Shown: positions 9,066 to 17,674 of the stretch, piece by piece
How positions within the stretch are numbered: position 1 is the first letter of the stretch
How the letters are laid out: each line of letters begins with the position of its first letter
NCBI RefSeq assembly: GCF_017315735.1
Contig: NZ_JAFLRK010000034.1
Coordinates: forward strand, 1-46,615
DNA: 46,615 nt
Direction: 5' to 3'
DNA from: Paracoccus shandongensis
GTDB taxonomy: Bacteria; Pseudomonadota; Alphaproteobacteria; Rhodobacterales; Rhodobacteraceae
The notes under the pieces: generated by a model
Database searches by the model: none
What the model was told of the DNA's origin: nothing
Seen by the model: the letters and a program-made list of their open reading frames with translations, nothing else
Position numbers and translations under genes: made by a program

Positions 9066-9101
9066 CCGGGCCGGGGGCGCCGCATCGCGCCCCCGGCCCG
9101 G
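9066..9101. terminator. Strong 15-bp hairpin between convergent genes
   Basis: A 15-bp perfect stem (9066-9080 with 9087-9101) closes a 6-base loop CGCATC. It lies between the 3' end of the peroxidase pseudogene and the 3' end of the MFS gene. There is no T-tract on either side, so it is a bidirectional stem-loop that may stop or stabilise both transcripts rather than a textbook intrinsic terminator. Confidence 0.6.
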
Positions 9102-9108
9102 CCATGCG

Positions 9109-10452
9109 TCAGGCCGAGGCGACCGCCCGCTGCCCCGCCCCCCGGCCGATCCCCGACACCGTGATCGCCGCCGCCGCCAGCGCGGCAGGCACCGCCAGTA
9201 CGCAGAAGATGGTGGTGAAATCCCAGCCAAAGCCCAGCAGCACCCCGCCGATCGAGGATCCGAGGATCGAGCCCAGGCGGCCCACCCCCAGCATCCAGCT
9301 GACCCCCGTGGCCCGCATTGCGGTGGGATAGCAGGTCGGCGCATAGGCATTGAGCCCGGTCTGCCCGCCGCTCATGCAGAAGCCGACAAGGCCCACCGTC
9401 AGCGCCAGCAGCGCCGTCTGCAACCCGCCCATGCCCAGCAGGATCAGCGCGCCGCCGCCCAGCAGATAGGCCAGCGCGATGGACCGGGTGGCGCCGAACC
9501 GGTCCATGGCCAGCCCCACCAGGATCGCGCCCGCCGTGCCGCCCAGCTGGAACATCGCCGTGACATTGGCCGCGCGGTCCACCGGCAGGCCCGCGTCGCG
9601 GATCATCGTGGGCAGCCAGCTTGTCGTCAGATAGATGACCAGAAGCCCCATGAAATAGCAGACCCACAGCGCAAAGGTCCGCAGCGCGAAGGGCCTGGTG
9701 AACAGCGCCGCCACCGGCTGCCTGGCGGCCAGTTTCTCCTCGGCTAGGGCAAAGCGCGATACGCCCCCCAGATCCGCGCCGATGACGCGGCCCAGGACCC
9801 GGCCCACGGCGGGCATCGGCCGCCCGCGCACCACCATGAAGCGCGCCGATTCCGGCAGCGCGAACAGCATCACCAGCCACAGCGCCAGCGGGATCGCCGC
9901 GCCGAAATGCAGCACCGACTGCCAGCCCCAGCGGGGCAGCATGAAGGCCGCGATGAAGCCGATGATGGCGGACCCGAGGTTGAAGCCCGTGAACATCGCG
10001 GCCAGGATGAAGGACCGCGACCGCTGCGGGACGTATTCCGACAACAGCGTCGTGGTGTTGGGCATCGCCGCCCCCAGGCCAAGCCCGGTCGCAAAGCGCA
10101 GCAGCGCCATGTCCGTGGGCGTGCGGGCCAGCGCCGTCAGCCAGGTCATCACGCCAAAAGCAAAGACCGAGGCCAGCAGCACCTTGCGCCGCCCCAGGTA
10201 ATCCGAGGACGAGCCCGCGAAGATCGCCCCAAGCGCCAGCCCGATGGGCGCCGCCGCCATCACAAGGCCGAAGCCCGCGCGCGAGATGTCCCATTGCTCG
10301 ATGATGGCGGGGGCCAGGAAGCCCATGACCGCCACGTCCATGCCGTCGCAGAAGACGATGGCAAAGCACAGCGCCGTCAGCATCCATTGCCGCGACGACA
10401 TGGGCCGCGTGTCGATGAACGACTGTATCTCAAGGGTGTCAGAAGTCTGCAT
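9109..10452 (-). CDS. MFS aromatic acid:H+ symporter, probable gallate transporter
   Basis: 447 residues with twelve predicted helices, of the AAHS (PcaK/GalT) subfamily. Diagnostic features are DGMDVAVMGFLAPAI in helix 1, with the acidic residues conserved in PcaK, and DYLGRRKVLLAS (the MFS loop 2-3 motif). The start at 10452 is chosen because AGGAGG lies eight bases upstream; the open frame continues upstream without transporter-like sequence. The product is an inner-membrane proton symporter. It heads its own transcription unit behind a 183-base gap after galD that contains the motif shared with the galB promoter. Its place beside galD, galC and galB makes gallate or a related trihydroxybenzoate the likely substrate; 4-hydroxybenzoate or protocatechuate remain possible. 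Confidence 0.82.
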   Translation of the reverse strand: MQTSDTLEIQSFIDTRPMSSRQWMLTALCFAIVFCDGMDVAVMGFLAPAIIEQWDISRAGFGLVMAAAPIGLALGAIFAGSSSDYLGRRKVLLASVFAFGVMTWLTALARTPTDMALLRFATGLGLGAAMPNTTTLLSEYVPQRSRSFILAAMFTGFNLGSAIIGFIAAFMLPRWGWQSVLHFGAAIPLALWLVMLFALPESARFMVVRGRPMPAVGRVLGRVIGADLGGVSRFALAEEKLAARQPVAALFTRPFALRTFALWVCYFMGLLVIYLTTSWLPTMIRDAGLPVDRAANVTAMFQLGGTAGAILVGLAMDRFGATRSIALAYLLGGGALILLGMGGLQTALLALTVGLVGFCMSGGQTGLNAYAPTCYPTAMRATGVSWMLGVGRLGSILGSSIGGVLLGFGWDFTTIFCVLAVPAALAAAAITVSGIGRGAGQRAVASA

Positions 10453-10600
10453 GAAGTCCTCCTCTTGCGGGCACGACCCTCCGGCCCGGAACGATCCACC
10501 CTGGTGTGTGACCTCCCGCCTCTCTCCCCGAGGCGGGGTTTTGCCTGACCGACCATGCCGGACCGGCGCGTCAGGGCCTATTGCGAAACCGGGCCATGTC

Positions 10601-10619
10601 CATAAGTTTTGGCTATGGC
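10601..10619. promoter_or_regulatory. Putative LysR operator upstream of the MFS gene
   Basis: CATAAGTTTTGGCTATGGC, 149 bases before the MFS start, matches 16 of 19 positions of CATAAGTTTATGCTATGAC at 15799-15817 before galB, in the same orientation. The half-sites CATA and TATG make it dyad-like, as expected for a LysR-type regulator. The two gaps are otherwise unlike each other. Confidence 0.55.
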
Positions 10620-10635
10620 ACGGGTCGCGCAACTC

Positions 10636-11685
10636 TCATGGGAAGACCCATCCGTCCATGATCTTGCGGGCGGTGCGCAGGGTGCCTGCGCCGGTGACGG
10701 TGCCTTGGGCGTCCTGGTCGACCAGCACTTCGGCGGCGCCGGTCGGGTGTTCGATGAGGAAGCGGTTGTTGGTGGGCAGGTGCGCCAGATCCGCCGCCGG
10801 GCTGCCGGGCAGGGTGCAGGCGGTGGCGACGCTGACGGCGGCAAAGACGCCGATGGACGCATGGCAGCGATGCGGGATGAAGCTGCGGGTGGCGATGGTT
10901 CCCCCTGCCGTGGGGGCCGAGACCAGCGTCATCTTGGGCACGGATTTCTGCGCCACGTCGCCCAGCTTCATCAGCGGGCCTGCCTTCAGGCGGATTGCCT
11001 CGATGCGGGCCTTCAGGGCGGCATCTGCGTCCAGGGCGTCGCGGCTTTCCTGGCCGGTCAGGCCAAAGTCGCTGGCCCGCAGGATCACGCAGGGCATCCC
11101 GTTGTCGATCAGCGTGCAGGCCACGCCCTCGATCACGTCCACCGCCCGCCCGGTGGGCAGCAGCGCCCCGCACATGGATCCCGCGATGTCCTGGAACATC
11201 AGCGGCACGGGCGCGGCCGTCCCCGGCACCCCGTCGATGCGCGCCTCGCCCGCATAGGTCACGCGCCCGCCCGGCGTCCGGACGCGGGCCAGCGCGACCT
11301 CGCCCGTGTTCAGCATGTGGATGCGCACGGGGGTCTCATGGTCCCGCGCCGCGACCAGGCCGCGCTCGATGGCGGCGGGGCCGACGCCCGCCAGGATGTT
11401 GCCGCAGCCCTGCGCGTCCGACACCAGCGCCTGGTCTACGAAGACCTGCAGGAACAGGTAGTCCACATCCGCGTCCGCGCGAGAGGAGGGCGACAGCACC
11501 GCCACCTTCGAGGTCAGCGGATCCCCCCCGCCGATGCCGTCGATCTGGCGCGGATCGGGGCTGCCCATGATCCGCAGCAGCAGGGCGTCTCGCGCGCGGG
11601 GGTCGGCGGGCAGGTCGCGGGCCAGCAGATAGGCCCCCTTCGAGGTGCCGCCCCGCATCCACAGGCAGGGAATGCCGTCGGTCAT
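10636..11685 (-). CDS. galD: 4-oxalomesaconate tautomerase (PrpF family)
   Basis: 349-residue PrpF-family isomerase. The opening IPCLWMRGGTSKGAYLLARD and the internal GCGNILAGVGPAAIERGLV and NTNNR-like segments are typical. In gallate degradation GalD converts the keto form of 4-oxalomesaconate to the enol form used by GalB. No signal peptide is seen; the enzyme is cytoplasmic. It starts three bases after the tannase stop, so the two are almost certainly cotranscribed, and it ends the galB-dioxygenase-galC-tannase-galD unit. PrpF itself acts in the 2-methylcitrate cycle; the neighbours here (galB, galC) argue for the gallate role instead. Confidence 0.85.
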   Translation of the reverse strand: MTDGIPCLWMRGGTSKGAYLLARDLPADPRARDALLLRIMGSPDPRQIDGIGGGDPLTSKVAVLSPSSRADADVDYLFLQVFVDQALVSDAQGCGNILAGVGPAAIERGLVAARDHETPVRIHMLNTGEVALARVRTPGGRVTYAGEARIDGVPGTAAPVPLMFQDIAGSMCGALLPTGRAVDVIEGVACTLIDNGMPCVILRASDFGLTGQESRDALDADAALKARIEAIRLKAGPLMKLGDVAQKSVPKMTLVSAPTAGGTIATRSFIPHRCHASIGVFAAVSVATACTLPGSPAADLAHLPTNNRFLIEHPTGAAEVLVDQDAQGTVTGAGTLRTARKIMDGWVFP

Positions 11686-11688
11686 GGC

Positions 11689-13368
11689 TTACTCCACGGG
11701 GGTAAAGGGCGTGAACAGGTCGGCGCCGGGCCAGTCGCGGGTGGCGACGATGGCCGCGTCCGGGCCGCGGGTCCAGCTTTCGGCGCGGGTCGGGTCGGCG
11801 CCGGGCTCCAGCGCGGCGGTGGCGGGCCAGGGCCAGACCGGGCGCGTCATGGGGGGCAGGGGCGCGACGCCCAGATCCGTCATGGGCGGCATGGCGGCGC
11901 GCGCTTCACCGCCGTCCGGCTGGCCGAAGCTGGAGGTTTCGGCGGTGCTGGCGGTCAGGATGGCGTCAGGCGCCGTGCCGCCTTCGACCCAGGCCATCAT
12001 CGGCGTCAGCAGGTCCAGGTTGGACGGCCCCTGCCCGCCGCCGCAATGGCCGACGCCGGGCAGCAGATACAGGCGCTCGAACCCCGCGACGGTATCGGCG
12101 CCCATGGTGCCCAGCATCCCCTTGTGCAGGGCCAGGGTGTTGGCGGGGGCGATATGCGGGTCGGCCAGGCCATGCCACAGGATCAGCTTGCCGCCCGAGG
12201 CCTGGAAGGCCGAGAGATCCGGGCTGGTCGCGTCGAACAGCGCATGGCGCGCGCGCAGGTCGTCCAGCGTGGCCGTGGTGAACGCCAGATCGTCCAGGGT
12301 CATGTCGGGCCGGGCGGGATCAAAGGCCAGATAGCGCAGCACCGGATCCGCGATCATCGCGCTGAAGGGCTGCCGGTCGGGACTGTCGGGCACCAGGACG
12401 CCCTGCCAGTTCAGCTCGGACCCCGGCAGTTGCTGGCCGGGCGTCAGCGGCGCGCCGGTGGCCGTGTCGCGCGGGCCGTCATAGACCTTGGCGGCGACGG
12501 CGGCCTCGGGCGCGGTCAGGCAGTCGCCGGCCTGCCCCTCCTTGCAGACCAGGGTCGCGGGGTCGAAGGCGCAGGCGGCGGGCTGGCTGATCAGCCCGTC
12601 CCGGGCCCCGTCCGTGCCGTCGCAGGCAGCGATCACGGCGCGGTGCAGCAGGGGCAGCTTGTCCGACAGCAGGATCGGCTTGCCGTCCGCGCCGGTGTTC
12701 GCGCGCGCCAGCCAGCCGTGATGCAGGGTGTTCTGGACCTGGAACAGCATGGCGGGCGCGCCCGCAACGATGCCGTCGAAGTCGTCGGGAAAGCGCATCG
12801 CCTCCATGATCGCCTCGCGCCCGCCGTCCGAGCAGCCGTTGAAATAGCTGTATCGCGTATCCTGGCCGTAGAAGGCGCGGATCAGCGCCTTGGCGGCCAG
12901 GGCAGTGATGTGCTGGGCGCGCCAGGCGAAGTCGCGGCGCTGCCCGTCGTCCAGCCCCCATTCGCCCCCTTGACCGGTGTGACCCATGTCGGTGGCGGCC
13001 ATGACGAAGCCGCCGTCGTTCAGCACCGTGCAGCCGCTTGACGCACCCGATTGCAGCGTGATCCGCCCGCACAGCCCGCCGCAGCCGACCTGGAGGTAAC
13101 GCTGCGTCCAGGTCTCCAGCGGCAGCAGCACCTGGAAGGTCACCTGCGGCGCAAGCCTGCCGGTGACGGAACAGACGGGGATGCCGTCGCTGGTGGTCTG
13201 GGTGGCTTCGGTGACGGTGCTGCCCTCGCCGCCAAGGACGGTCAGGTCGATCCGGGCCAGGTCCGCGCAGGCCATGACCGGGGCGACCGGGGCCAGGCCG
13301 GCGGGGGCGGCGCTTGCTGCCAGGGGCAGGCCCAGGATCAGCGCGGCAAGCGCCAGGACCCTAGACAT
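11689..13368 (-). CDS. Secreted tannase/feruloyl esterase family hydrolase
   Basis: 559-residue alpha/beta hydrolase of the tannase/feruloyl esterase family. A Sec signal peptide ([20 protein letters not shown]) places it outside the cytoplasmic membrane. The nucleophile motif is [20 protein letters not shown], the acid lies in [11 protein letters not shown] and the histidine in GVGHCGGG. Cys directly before Ser and after His gives the CS-D-HC pattern whose disulfide joins the triad in this family. Several other cysteines suggest further disulfides or a calcium lid. The ATG at 13368 overlaps the galC stop by eight bases. Placed in the gallate operon, it most likely releases gallate from galloyl esters such as tannins or methyl gallate; feruloyl ester hydrolysis is the alternative. 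Confidence 0.85.
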   Translation of the reverse strand: MSRVLALAALILGLPLAASAAPAGLAPVAPVMACADLARIDLTVLGGEGSTVTEATQTTSDGIPVCSVTGRLAPQVTFQVLLPLETWTQRYLQVGCGGLCGRITLQSGASSGCTVLNDGGFVMAATDMGHTGQGGEWGLDDGQRRDFAWRAQHITALAAKALIRAFYGQDTRYSYFNGCSDGGREAIMEAMRFPDDFDGIVAGAPAMLFQVQNTLHHGWLARANTGADGKPILLSDKLPLLHRAVIAACDGTDGARDGLISQPAACAFDPATLVCKEGQAGDCLTAPEAAVAAKVYDGPRDTATGAPLTPGQQLPGSELNWQGVLVPDSPDRQPFSAMIADPVLRYLAFDPARPDMTLDDLAFTTATLDDLRARHALFDATSPDLSAFQASGGKLILWHGLADPHIAPANTLALHKGMLGTMGADTVAGFERLYLLPGVGHCGGGQGPSNLDLLTPMMAWVEGGTAPDAILTASTAETSSFGQPDGGEARAAMPPMTDLGVAPLPPMTRPVWPWPATAALEPGADPTRAESWTRGPDAAIVATRDWPGADLFTPFTPVE

Positions 13369-14032
13369 AGCGCAGCCCCTTTTCCTCCAGCCGCCCGCGC
13401 ATGTCGTAGATGTCGAGGCCCAGTTCCCCCGCAGCCAGGCGCTGGCGCTTGGCTTCCTCGGCCTCCATGCGCTTGCGGGCCGCGGCCAGCACCGTGTCGG
13501 CATCCGCGCGGCGCACCACGCAGACGCCGTCGTCGTCGGCCACGATCACGTCGCCCGCCTCGACCAGCTGGCCCGCGCAGACGACCGGCACGTTGACGGA
13601 CCCCAGCGTTTCCTTGACCGTGCCTTGGGCACTGATGGCGCGCGACCAGACGGGAAAGCCCATCTGGGTCAGGTCGCGGATGTCGCGCACGCCCGCGTCG
13701 ATCACCAGCCCCCGGCAGCCCCGCGCCATGGCCGAGGTCGCCAGCAGGTCGCCGAAATAGCCGTTGTCGCAAGGCGAGGTCGGCGCCAGCACCAGGATGT
13801 CGCCCTCCCGCAACTGCTCGATGGCGACATGGACCATCCAGTTGTCGCCCGGAGGCGCGCTGATGGTGACCGCCGATCCCGCGATGCGGGCGCCGGGGTA
13901 GATCGGGCGCATGGAACTGGCCAGGCAGCCGATGCGGCCCTGCGCCTCGTGGACGGTGGCAACGCCTGCCTCGGCCAGGCCCGCGATGGTGGTGGCGCTG
14001 GCGCGCTGGATGGTCTGGACGACTGTCGCCAT
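13361..14032 (-). CDS. galC: 4-carboxy-4-hydroxy-2-oxoadipate aldolase (LigK/GalC)
   Basis: 223 residues, the usual size for the HMG/CHA aldolase family (RraA-like fold). The signature [20 protein letters not shown] followed by GVRDI contains the Gly-rich loop and the Arg-Asp pair that bind pyruvate and the divalent metal. It cleaves 4-carboxy-4-hydroxy-2-oxoadipate to pyruvate and oxaloacetate and can also decarboxylate oxaloacetate. This is the last step of the gallate/protocatechuate 4,5-cleavage route. It lies four bases after the dioxygenase gene and overlaps the tannase start. RraA, the RNase E inhibitor, shares the fold but is shorter and would not fit this operon. Confidence 0.87.
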   Translation of the reverse strand: MATVVQTIQRASATTIAGLAEAGVATVHEAQGRIGCLASSMRPIYPGARIAGSAVTISAPPGDNWMVHVAIEQLREGDILVLAPTSPCDNGYFGDLLATSAMARGCRGLVIDAGVRDIRDLTQMGFPVWSRAISAQGTVKETLGSVNVPVVCAGQLVEAGDVIVADDDGVCVVRRADADTVLAAARKRMEAEEAKRQRLAAGELGLDIYDMRGRLEEKGLRYV

Positions 14033-14036
14033 GGTG

Positions 14037-14990
14037 TCAGCCTTTCTTCACCGGCGGAGTGCCGTGGGTGTGGAAGGTCTCGATGGTCTTCAGGCCCCAG
14101 GCCTGGCCCTTCTTGCGATCCGCCTCGGTCCAGACGACGGGCTGCCAGTCGGGGGCCAGGATCAGGCGCGCGCCGGAATTGGCCAGTTCCACCCGGTTGC
14201 CCGCCGGTTCCCAGACATAGAGGAAGAACGTCCCCTGGATGGCGTGCTTGTGCGGCCCCGTCTCGATATGGACACCGTTCTGCAAAAAGATGTCGGCGGC
14301 GCGCAGGATGTCCTCGCGCTGGTCGGTGGCGTAGGTGACGTGGTGCAGGCGCCCCTGGCCTCCGCCATGCTCCTCGGTGCAGGCGAGGTCGTAGGTCTTG
14401 TTGTTGACCGTGAACCAGCAGCCGCCGATGCGCCCGTTGTCCAGCTGGATGTATTCCGTGACCCGGCTGCCCAGGCAGGTTTCCATGAAGCGGCGGAACT
14501 CGGTCACGTCGCTGGACAGCAGGTTCAGGTGGTCCAGCCTGCGTGGTGCTGCGCCGGTGAAGGCGCTGGCGGTGTTCTTCAGGGCCGCGCGTTCGGCATC
14601 CTGCCGGGGCTGGTACCAGACGGTGTCGTAATAGATCTCGAAGACATGGCCGAAGGGATCCTCGAAGCGGAAGGCGCGGCCGTGGCTCTGGTCGCCCTCG
14701 ATCCAGCCGTGAACGTTGTAGCCCGAGGCCTCGATGGCCGCGACCCGCCGCTCCAGCGCCTCGGGCGAGGCGGCGCGATAGGCGATATGGCCCACGCCCG
14801 TCCGGTCCGCCCGCGTCAGCTTCAGGGACGCATGTTCATAATCGTCCCACGCCCGCAGATAGGCGCTGTTCTCGTCCTGTTCCGACAGCGTCAGCCCATA
14901 GATGCGGGTGAAGAAGTCCAGGCTTTCCTCGAAGCGGTCGGTCAGCATCTCGACATGGGCGAGATGGGCGATGTCGAAGCAGTGTTCCAT
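14037..14990 (-). CDS. Type I extradiol ring-cleavage dioxygenase (VOC superfamily)
   Basis: 317 residues with two vicinal-oxygen-chelate modules (about 5-125 and 150-275), like catechol 2,3-dioxygenases. The iron ligands are visible: H154 in [10 protein letters not shown]216/H217 in [11 protein letters not shown] and E268 in NRVELANSG. The protein would open an aromatic diol next to the hydroxyls with Fe(II) and O2. Its ATG overlaps the galB stop as ATGA, so it is coupled to galB and sits before galC, the slot where a ring-cleaving gallate dioxygenase is expected. Known gallate dioxygenases (GalA, DesB) belong to the unrelated LigB-type superfamily, and none is present in the window. The substrate may be gallate or another trihydroxybenzoate; this is inference. 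Confidence 0.85.
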   Translation of the reverse strand: MEHCFDIAHLAHVEMLTDRFEESLDFFTRIYGLTLSEQDENSAYLRAWDDYEHASLKLTRADRTGVGHIAYRAASPEALERRVAAIEASGYNVHGWIEGDQSHGRAFRFEDPFGHVFEIYYDTVWYQPRQDAERAALKNTASAFTGAAPRRLDHLNLLSSDVTEFRRFMETCLGSRVTEYIQLDNGRIGGCWFTVNNKTYDLACTEEHGGGQGRLHHVTYATDQREDILRAADIFLQNGVHIETGPHKHAIQGTFFLYVWEPAGNRVELANSGARLILAPDWQPVVWTEADRKKGQAWGLKTIETFHTHGTPPVKKG

Positions 14991-15724
14991 CAGAGTTCAT
15001 CCACCGTGCGCGGGAAAACCGACTGGAAGCCTTCCGCATATGTCGCCTTGCGCCCGCCGGACTGCCCGCCCGAATTGCGCATGAAGTGGTTGGCGCGGTT
15101 CTCGGCCACGCGGGTGTAATACTCCCACAGGTGTTCCTGGCCTGCCATGCACTCGATGGCGGCGCGCTTGCGGTCCCAGACGGGGGTGATGTCCAGGAAG
15201 GTGTCGGGCTTCCAGCCCATCTGCTCGGTCTGGTGCGGCTCGAAGAGATACAACTGCGGCGCGCCCAGCACCTTTTCGCCCGGGTTGTGGCCCCAGGCCT
15301 GGGCGATCATCCGGGCCTCCAGCGCCACTTGCGTCGCATACATGTGGTCGGTGTTGTAGGGATCATACTGGCTGTGGCTCAGCATGAAGGCGGGCTGGAC
15401 CTTGCGGATCACGTCCACCAGCCGGAACTTGTCGTCGGGCGTCAGGTGCAGGGGATAGTCGCCCAGGTCGAACTCGATCAGGTCATGGACACCAAGCGCG
15501 GCGGCGGCCTTTTCCGACTCCTTGCGGCGGGCGGATTTCACCCGCTCCAGCGTCATGCCGGGTTCCTTCCACAGCCTGGCGCTTTCGCCCCGCTCGCCGA
15601 AGGACAGGCAGACGACGGTCACCTCGTAACCCATCCGGGCGTGCAGCGCGATGGCGCCCCCGCAGCGCCACACGAAGTCGGCGGCATGGGCCGAAATGAC
15701 AAGGGCGGTCTTGGCGTCGGACAT
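14990..15724 (-). CDS. galB: 4-oxalomesaconate hydratase, PIG-L/LmbE fold
   Basis: 244-residue member of the PIG-L/LmbE metal-dependent family. Zn-binding motifs are SAHAADFVWRCGG (an AHxxD variant of AHPDD) near the N-terminus and HSQYDPYNTDH in the middle. GalB of Pseudomonas putida belongs to this family and hydrates enol 4-oxalomesaconate to 4-carboxy-4-hydroxy-2-oxoadipate, unlike the amidohydrolase-type LigJ. The start at 15724 has AGGAGGGG just upstream; the longer open frame lacks one. It leads the gallate catabolic operon. Upstream, 86 bases separate it from the LysR gene, and the putative operator there overlaps the LysR stop codon. Confidence 0.83.
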   Translation of the reverse strand: MSDAKTALVISAHAADFVWRCGGAIALHARMGYEVTVVCLSFGERGESARLWKEPGMTLERVKSARRKESEKAAAALGVHDLIEFDLGDYPLHLTPDDKFRLVDVIRKVQPAFMLSHSQYDPYNTDHMYATQVALEARMIAQAWGHNPGEKVLGAPQLYLFEPHQTEQMGWKPDTFLDITPVWDRKRAAIECMAGQEHLWEYYTRVAENRANHFMRNSGGQSGGRKATYAEGFQSVFPRTVDEL

Positions 15725-15798
15725 GGTCCCCTCCTGAAACGTTGGCGGGAATTTGGCCGACAGGGGCGGGACCGGCAAATCCGAAGCGTGCCGGAAGG

Positions 15799-15817
15799 CA
15801 TAAGTTTATGCTATGAC
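15799..15817. promoter_or_regulatory. Putative LysR operator upstream of galB
   Basis: CATAAGTTTATGCTATGAC, 75 bases before the galB start, contains the near-palindrome GCATAA-GT-TTATGC (15798-15811). It matches the site before the MFS gene at 16 of 19 positions. It runs over the last codon and stop of the LysR gene (stop complement at 15811-15813), so coding sequence and operator overlap. Confidence 0.55.
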
Positions 15818-17016
15818 GGCGCGGTCTTGGCCCCTTCGGGCGGGTGCAGGCCCGCCTGGACCAGCCGGGCCGCCGTGTCGCGCAGCAGGTCAAGAAAGGC
15901 GCTTTGCGCCCGCGTCGGCTCCCACCCGGCGCGGGTGGTGATGCCGATGGGCCGCATGGCATGGGGCAGGCGCAGGGGCAGGATCGCCAAGGCGTCGGCC
16001 TCGATCTCGGCCTGCATCCGGGACAGGCCGCCCAGGTGATCGCCTTGGCGCAGGATCTCGCGCAGGGTGATGACCGAGGATGTCTCGATCACATCGGCGG
16101 GCGGATGACCGGCGAAGGCCGCCTCAAGGATGGCGCGCAGGGGCGTCGACCGGCGCGGCATCACCCAGGGGCAAGAGGCGAGCGCCCGGATATCCAGCCC
16201 GGCCCCCCGGGCCAGGGGGTGATCGCGGCGGGCCACCACCACCACCTCGTCGTCGAACAGGCGTTCCTGGGCGATGTCCTGGATGGGGCTTGGCAGGCGC
16301 AGGGCGCCCAGCATCATGTCGATCTCGCCCCGGCGCAGGCCGCCCAGCAATTCGTCATAGCGCCCTTCGATGACCTGGAAGGGAAAGCCGGGGCGCGCGC
16401 GCCGGAACGCCAGGATCGCGCGGGGCAGCCAGCCCGACCGCGACAAGGGCAGCGCGCCGATCACGATGCGCCCGACCTCGCGCCCGCCCAGGGTGGCCAG
16501 GTCGGCCTCGGCCTGGTCCAGTTCCGCCATCGCCAGCCGCGCGGCCTGCGCCAGGTGCAGCGCCGCCCGGGTCGAGATCAGGCCATGGGCCGTGCGCTGG
16601 AAGAAGTCCGTGCCCGCCGCCTGTTCCAGCATCGTGGTCGAGCGGTGGACGGTGGGCTGCGCCAGCCCCAGGCGATGCGCGGCCAGGGTGAAGTTCCCGG
16701 TCTCGGTCACGGCGATCAGGGCCGCCAGCTGCGGCCAGGTGGCCTGGACGCGCACCGCGCGGTCCATGTCGGCCATGGCCCCGTCCAGCATCCGCAGCGC
16801 GCGGGCGGCGCGCCGGTGCAGCATCTCGCCCGCCTCGGTCAAAAACAGGCCCTGGGGGCTGCGCCGGAACAGCGCATGGCCGCTGTCGCGCGCCAGCTTG
16901 GCCATGGCCTGCGTGACGGCGGGCTGAGAGACATGGCTGTCCGCCGCCGCCTGCGTCACCGAATGGCTGCGCCCAAGGGCCAGGAACATCCTCAGATGGC
17001 GGATACTGGCGGTCAT
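15811..17016 (-). CDS. LysR-type regulator of gallate genes with two N-terminal HTH units
   Basis: 401 residues, about 100 longer than a normal LysR protein. Residues 5-65 form one LysR winged helix (TQAAADSHVSQPAVTQAMAK, ending FLTEAGEML). Residues 93-151 form a second, diverged copy (FTLAAHRLGLAQPTVHRSTT, then FFQRTAHGLISTRAAL). The effector-binding domain follows (about 165-385). The start at 17016 is taken from a GGAAGGG site and because the first HTH begins immediately. It is encoded 25 bases after ecfA2 on the same strand and just before galB. It most likely senses gallate or a pathway intermediate and acts at the two matching sites at 10601 and 15799; that link is inferred. Confidence 0.85.
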   Translation of the reverse strand: MTASIRHLRMFLALGRSHSVTQAAADSHVSQPAVTQAMAKLARDSGHALFRRSPQGLFLTEAGEMLHRRAARALRMLDGAMADMDRAVRVQATWPQLAALIAVTETGNFTLAAHRLGLAQPTVHRSTTMLEQAAGTDFFQRTAHGLISTRAALHLAQAARLAMAELDQAEADLATLGGREVGRIVIGALPLSRSGWLPRAILAFRRARPGFPFQVIEGRYDELLGGLRRGEIDMMLGALRLPSPIQDIAQERLFDDEVVVVARRDHPLARGAGLDIRALASCPWVMPRRSTPLRAILEAAFAGHPPADVIETSSVITLREILRQGDHLGGLSRMQAEIEADALAILPLRLPHAMRPIGITTRAGWEPTRAQSAFLDLLRDTAARLVQAGLHPPEGAKTAPS

Positions 17017-17041
17017 CGGCCCTTCCCTGCTGGCGCGCAGG

Positions 17042-17674
17042 TTACGGCCGCCCCGGCGCGCGGGCAAGCGGCGTTCCCCCTTGGGCGGCCAGGTCGATCA
17101 CGCGCCCGGCGGTCCGGCGGATGAAATCGGCATCGTGGCTGACCAGAAGCACCGCCGCGCCGCGCGCCGCCTCGGCCCCGATGGCCGCCTGAAGGCGCGC
17201 CCGGTAAAGGCGGTCAAGCCCGCGCTGCACCTCGTCCAGCAGCAGGACCGGCGGGCGATGCGCGATGGCCGAGGCAAGGCCGACCAGGCGCCGCGCCCCC
17301 GCGTCCAGGTCCAGCGGATGCCGCGCGGCAAGCGCCCCTAGCCCCAGTTGCGCCAGCGCCTGCCGGGCGACCGCGCGCGGATCGGGCAGGCCCAGCATCC
17401 GGGGCGTCACCGCCACCTCGTCCTCGACCGTGCTGCACAGGACATGGCGGTCCGCGCTTTGCATGACCGCGCCGATCCACCCCTGCCCGGCGATCACGAT
17501 CCTGCCGCGCTGCGGGGTTTCCAGCCCGGCGATCAGGCGCAGAAGCGTGGTCTTTCCCGACCCGTTCGGCCCCACGATCGCGGTGACGCTGGCCCCGGGA
17601 AAGGCCCCGTCCAGCCCCGCGAAGATGCGGCGGCCGTCGGGCCAGGCGAAATGCAGATCCTCGACCCGGATCAC
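17042..17674 (-). CDS. ecfA2: ECF transporter ATPase EcfA2, degenerate signature
   Basis: 210 residues from GTG 17674, which overlaps the ecfA1 stop as GTGA. Walker A is GPNGSGKTT, Walker B VLLLDEVQRGLD and the H-loop LLVSHDADF, all usable. The ABC signature, normally LSGGQ, reads LDAGARRLVGLASAIA and has lost the Ser-Gly-Gly core. The protein lacks the C-terminal extension of many EcfA proteins. It should form a heterodimer with EcfA1 below EcfT and power uptake of the vitamin or cofactor bound by the S component. The upstream-extended open frame (to 18163) is just a read-through of ecfA1 in another frame. Confidence 0.82.
   Translation of the reverse strand: MIRVEDLHFAWPDGRRIFAGLDGAFPGASVTAIVGPNGSGKTTLLRLIAGLETPQRGRIVIAGQGWIGAVMQSADRHVLCSTVEDEVAVTPRMLGLPDPRAVARQALAQLGLGALAARHPLDLDAGARRLVGLASAIAHRPPVLLLDEVQRGLDRLYRARLQAAIGAEAARGAAVLLVSHDADFIRRTAGRVIDLAAQGGTPLARAPGRP

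Noticed and set aside
10609..13041. 810-codon plus-strand open frame over galD and the tannase gene
   Set aside because: It is antisense to two well-supported genes, rich in Gly/Ala/Arg/Gln with no domain, and results from the strong GC bias at third codon positions.
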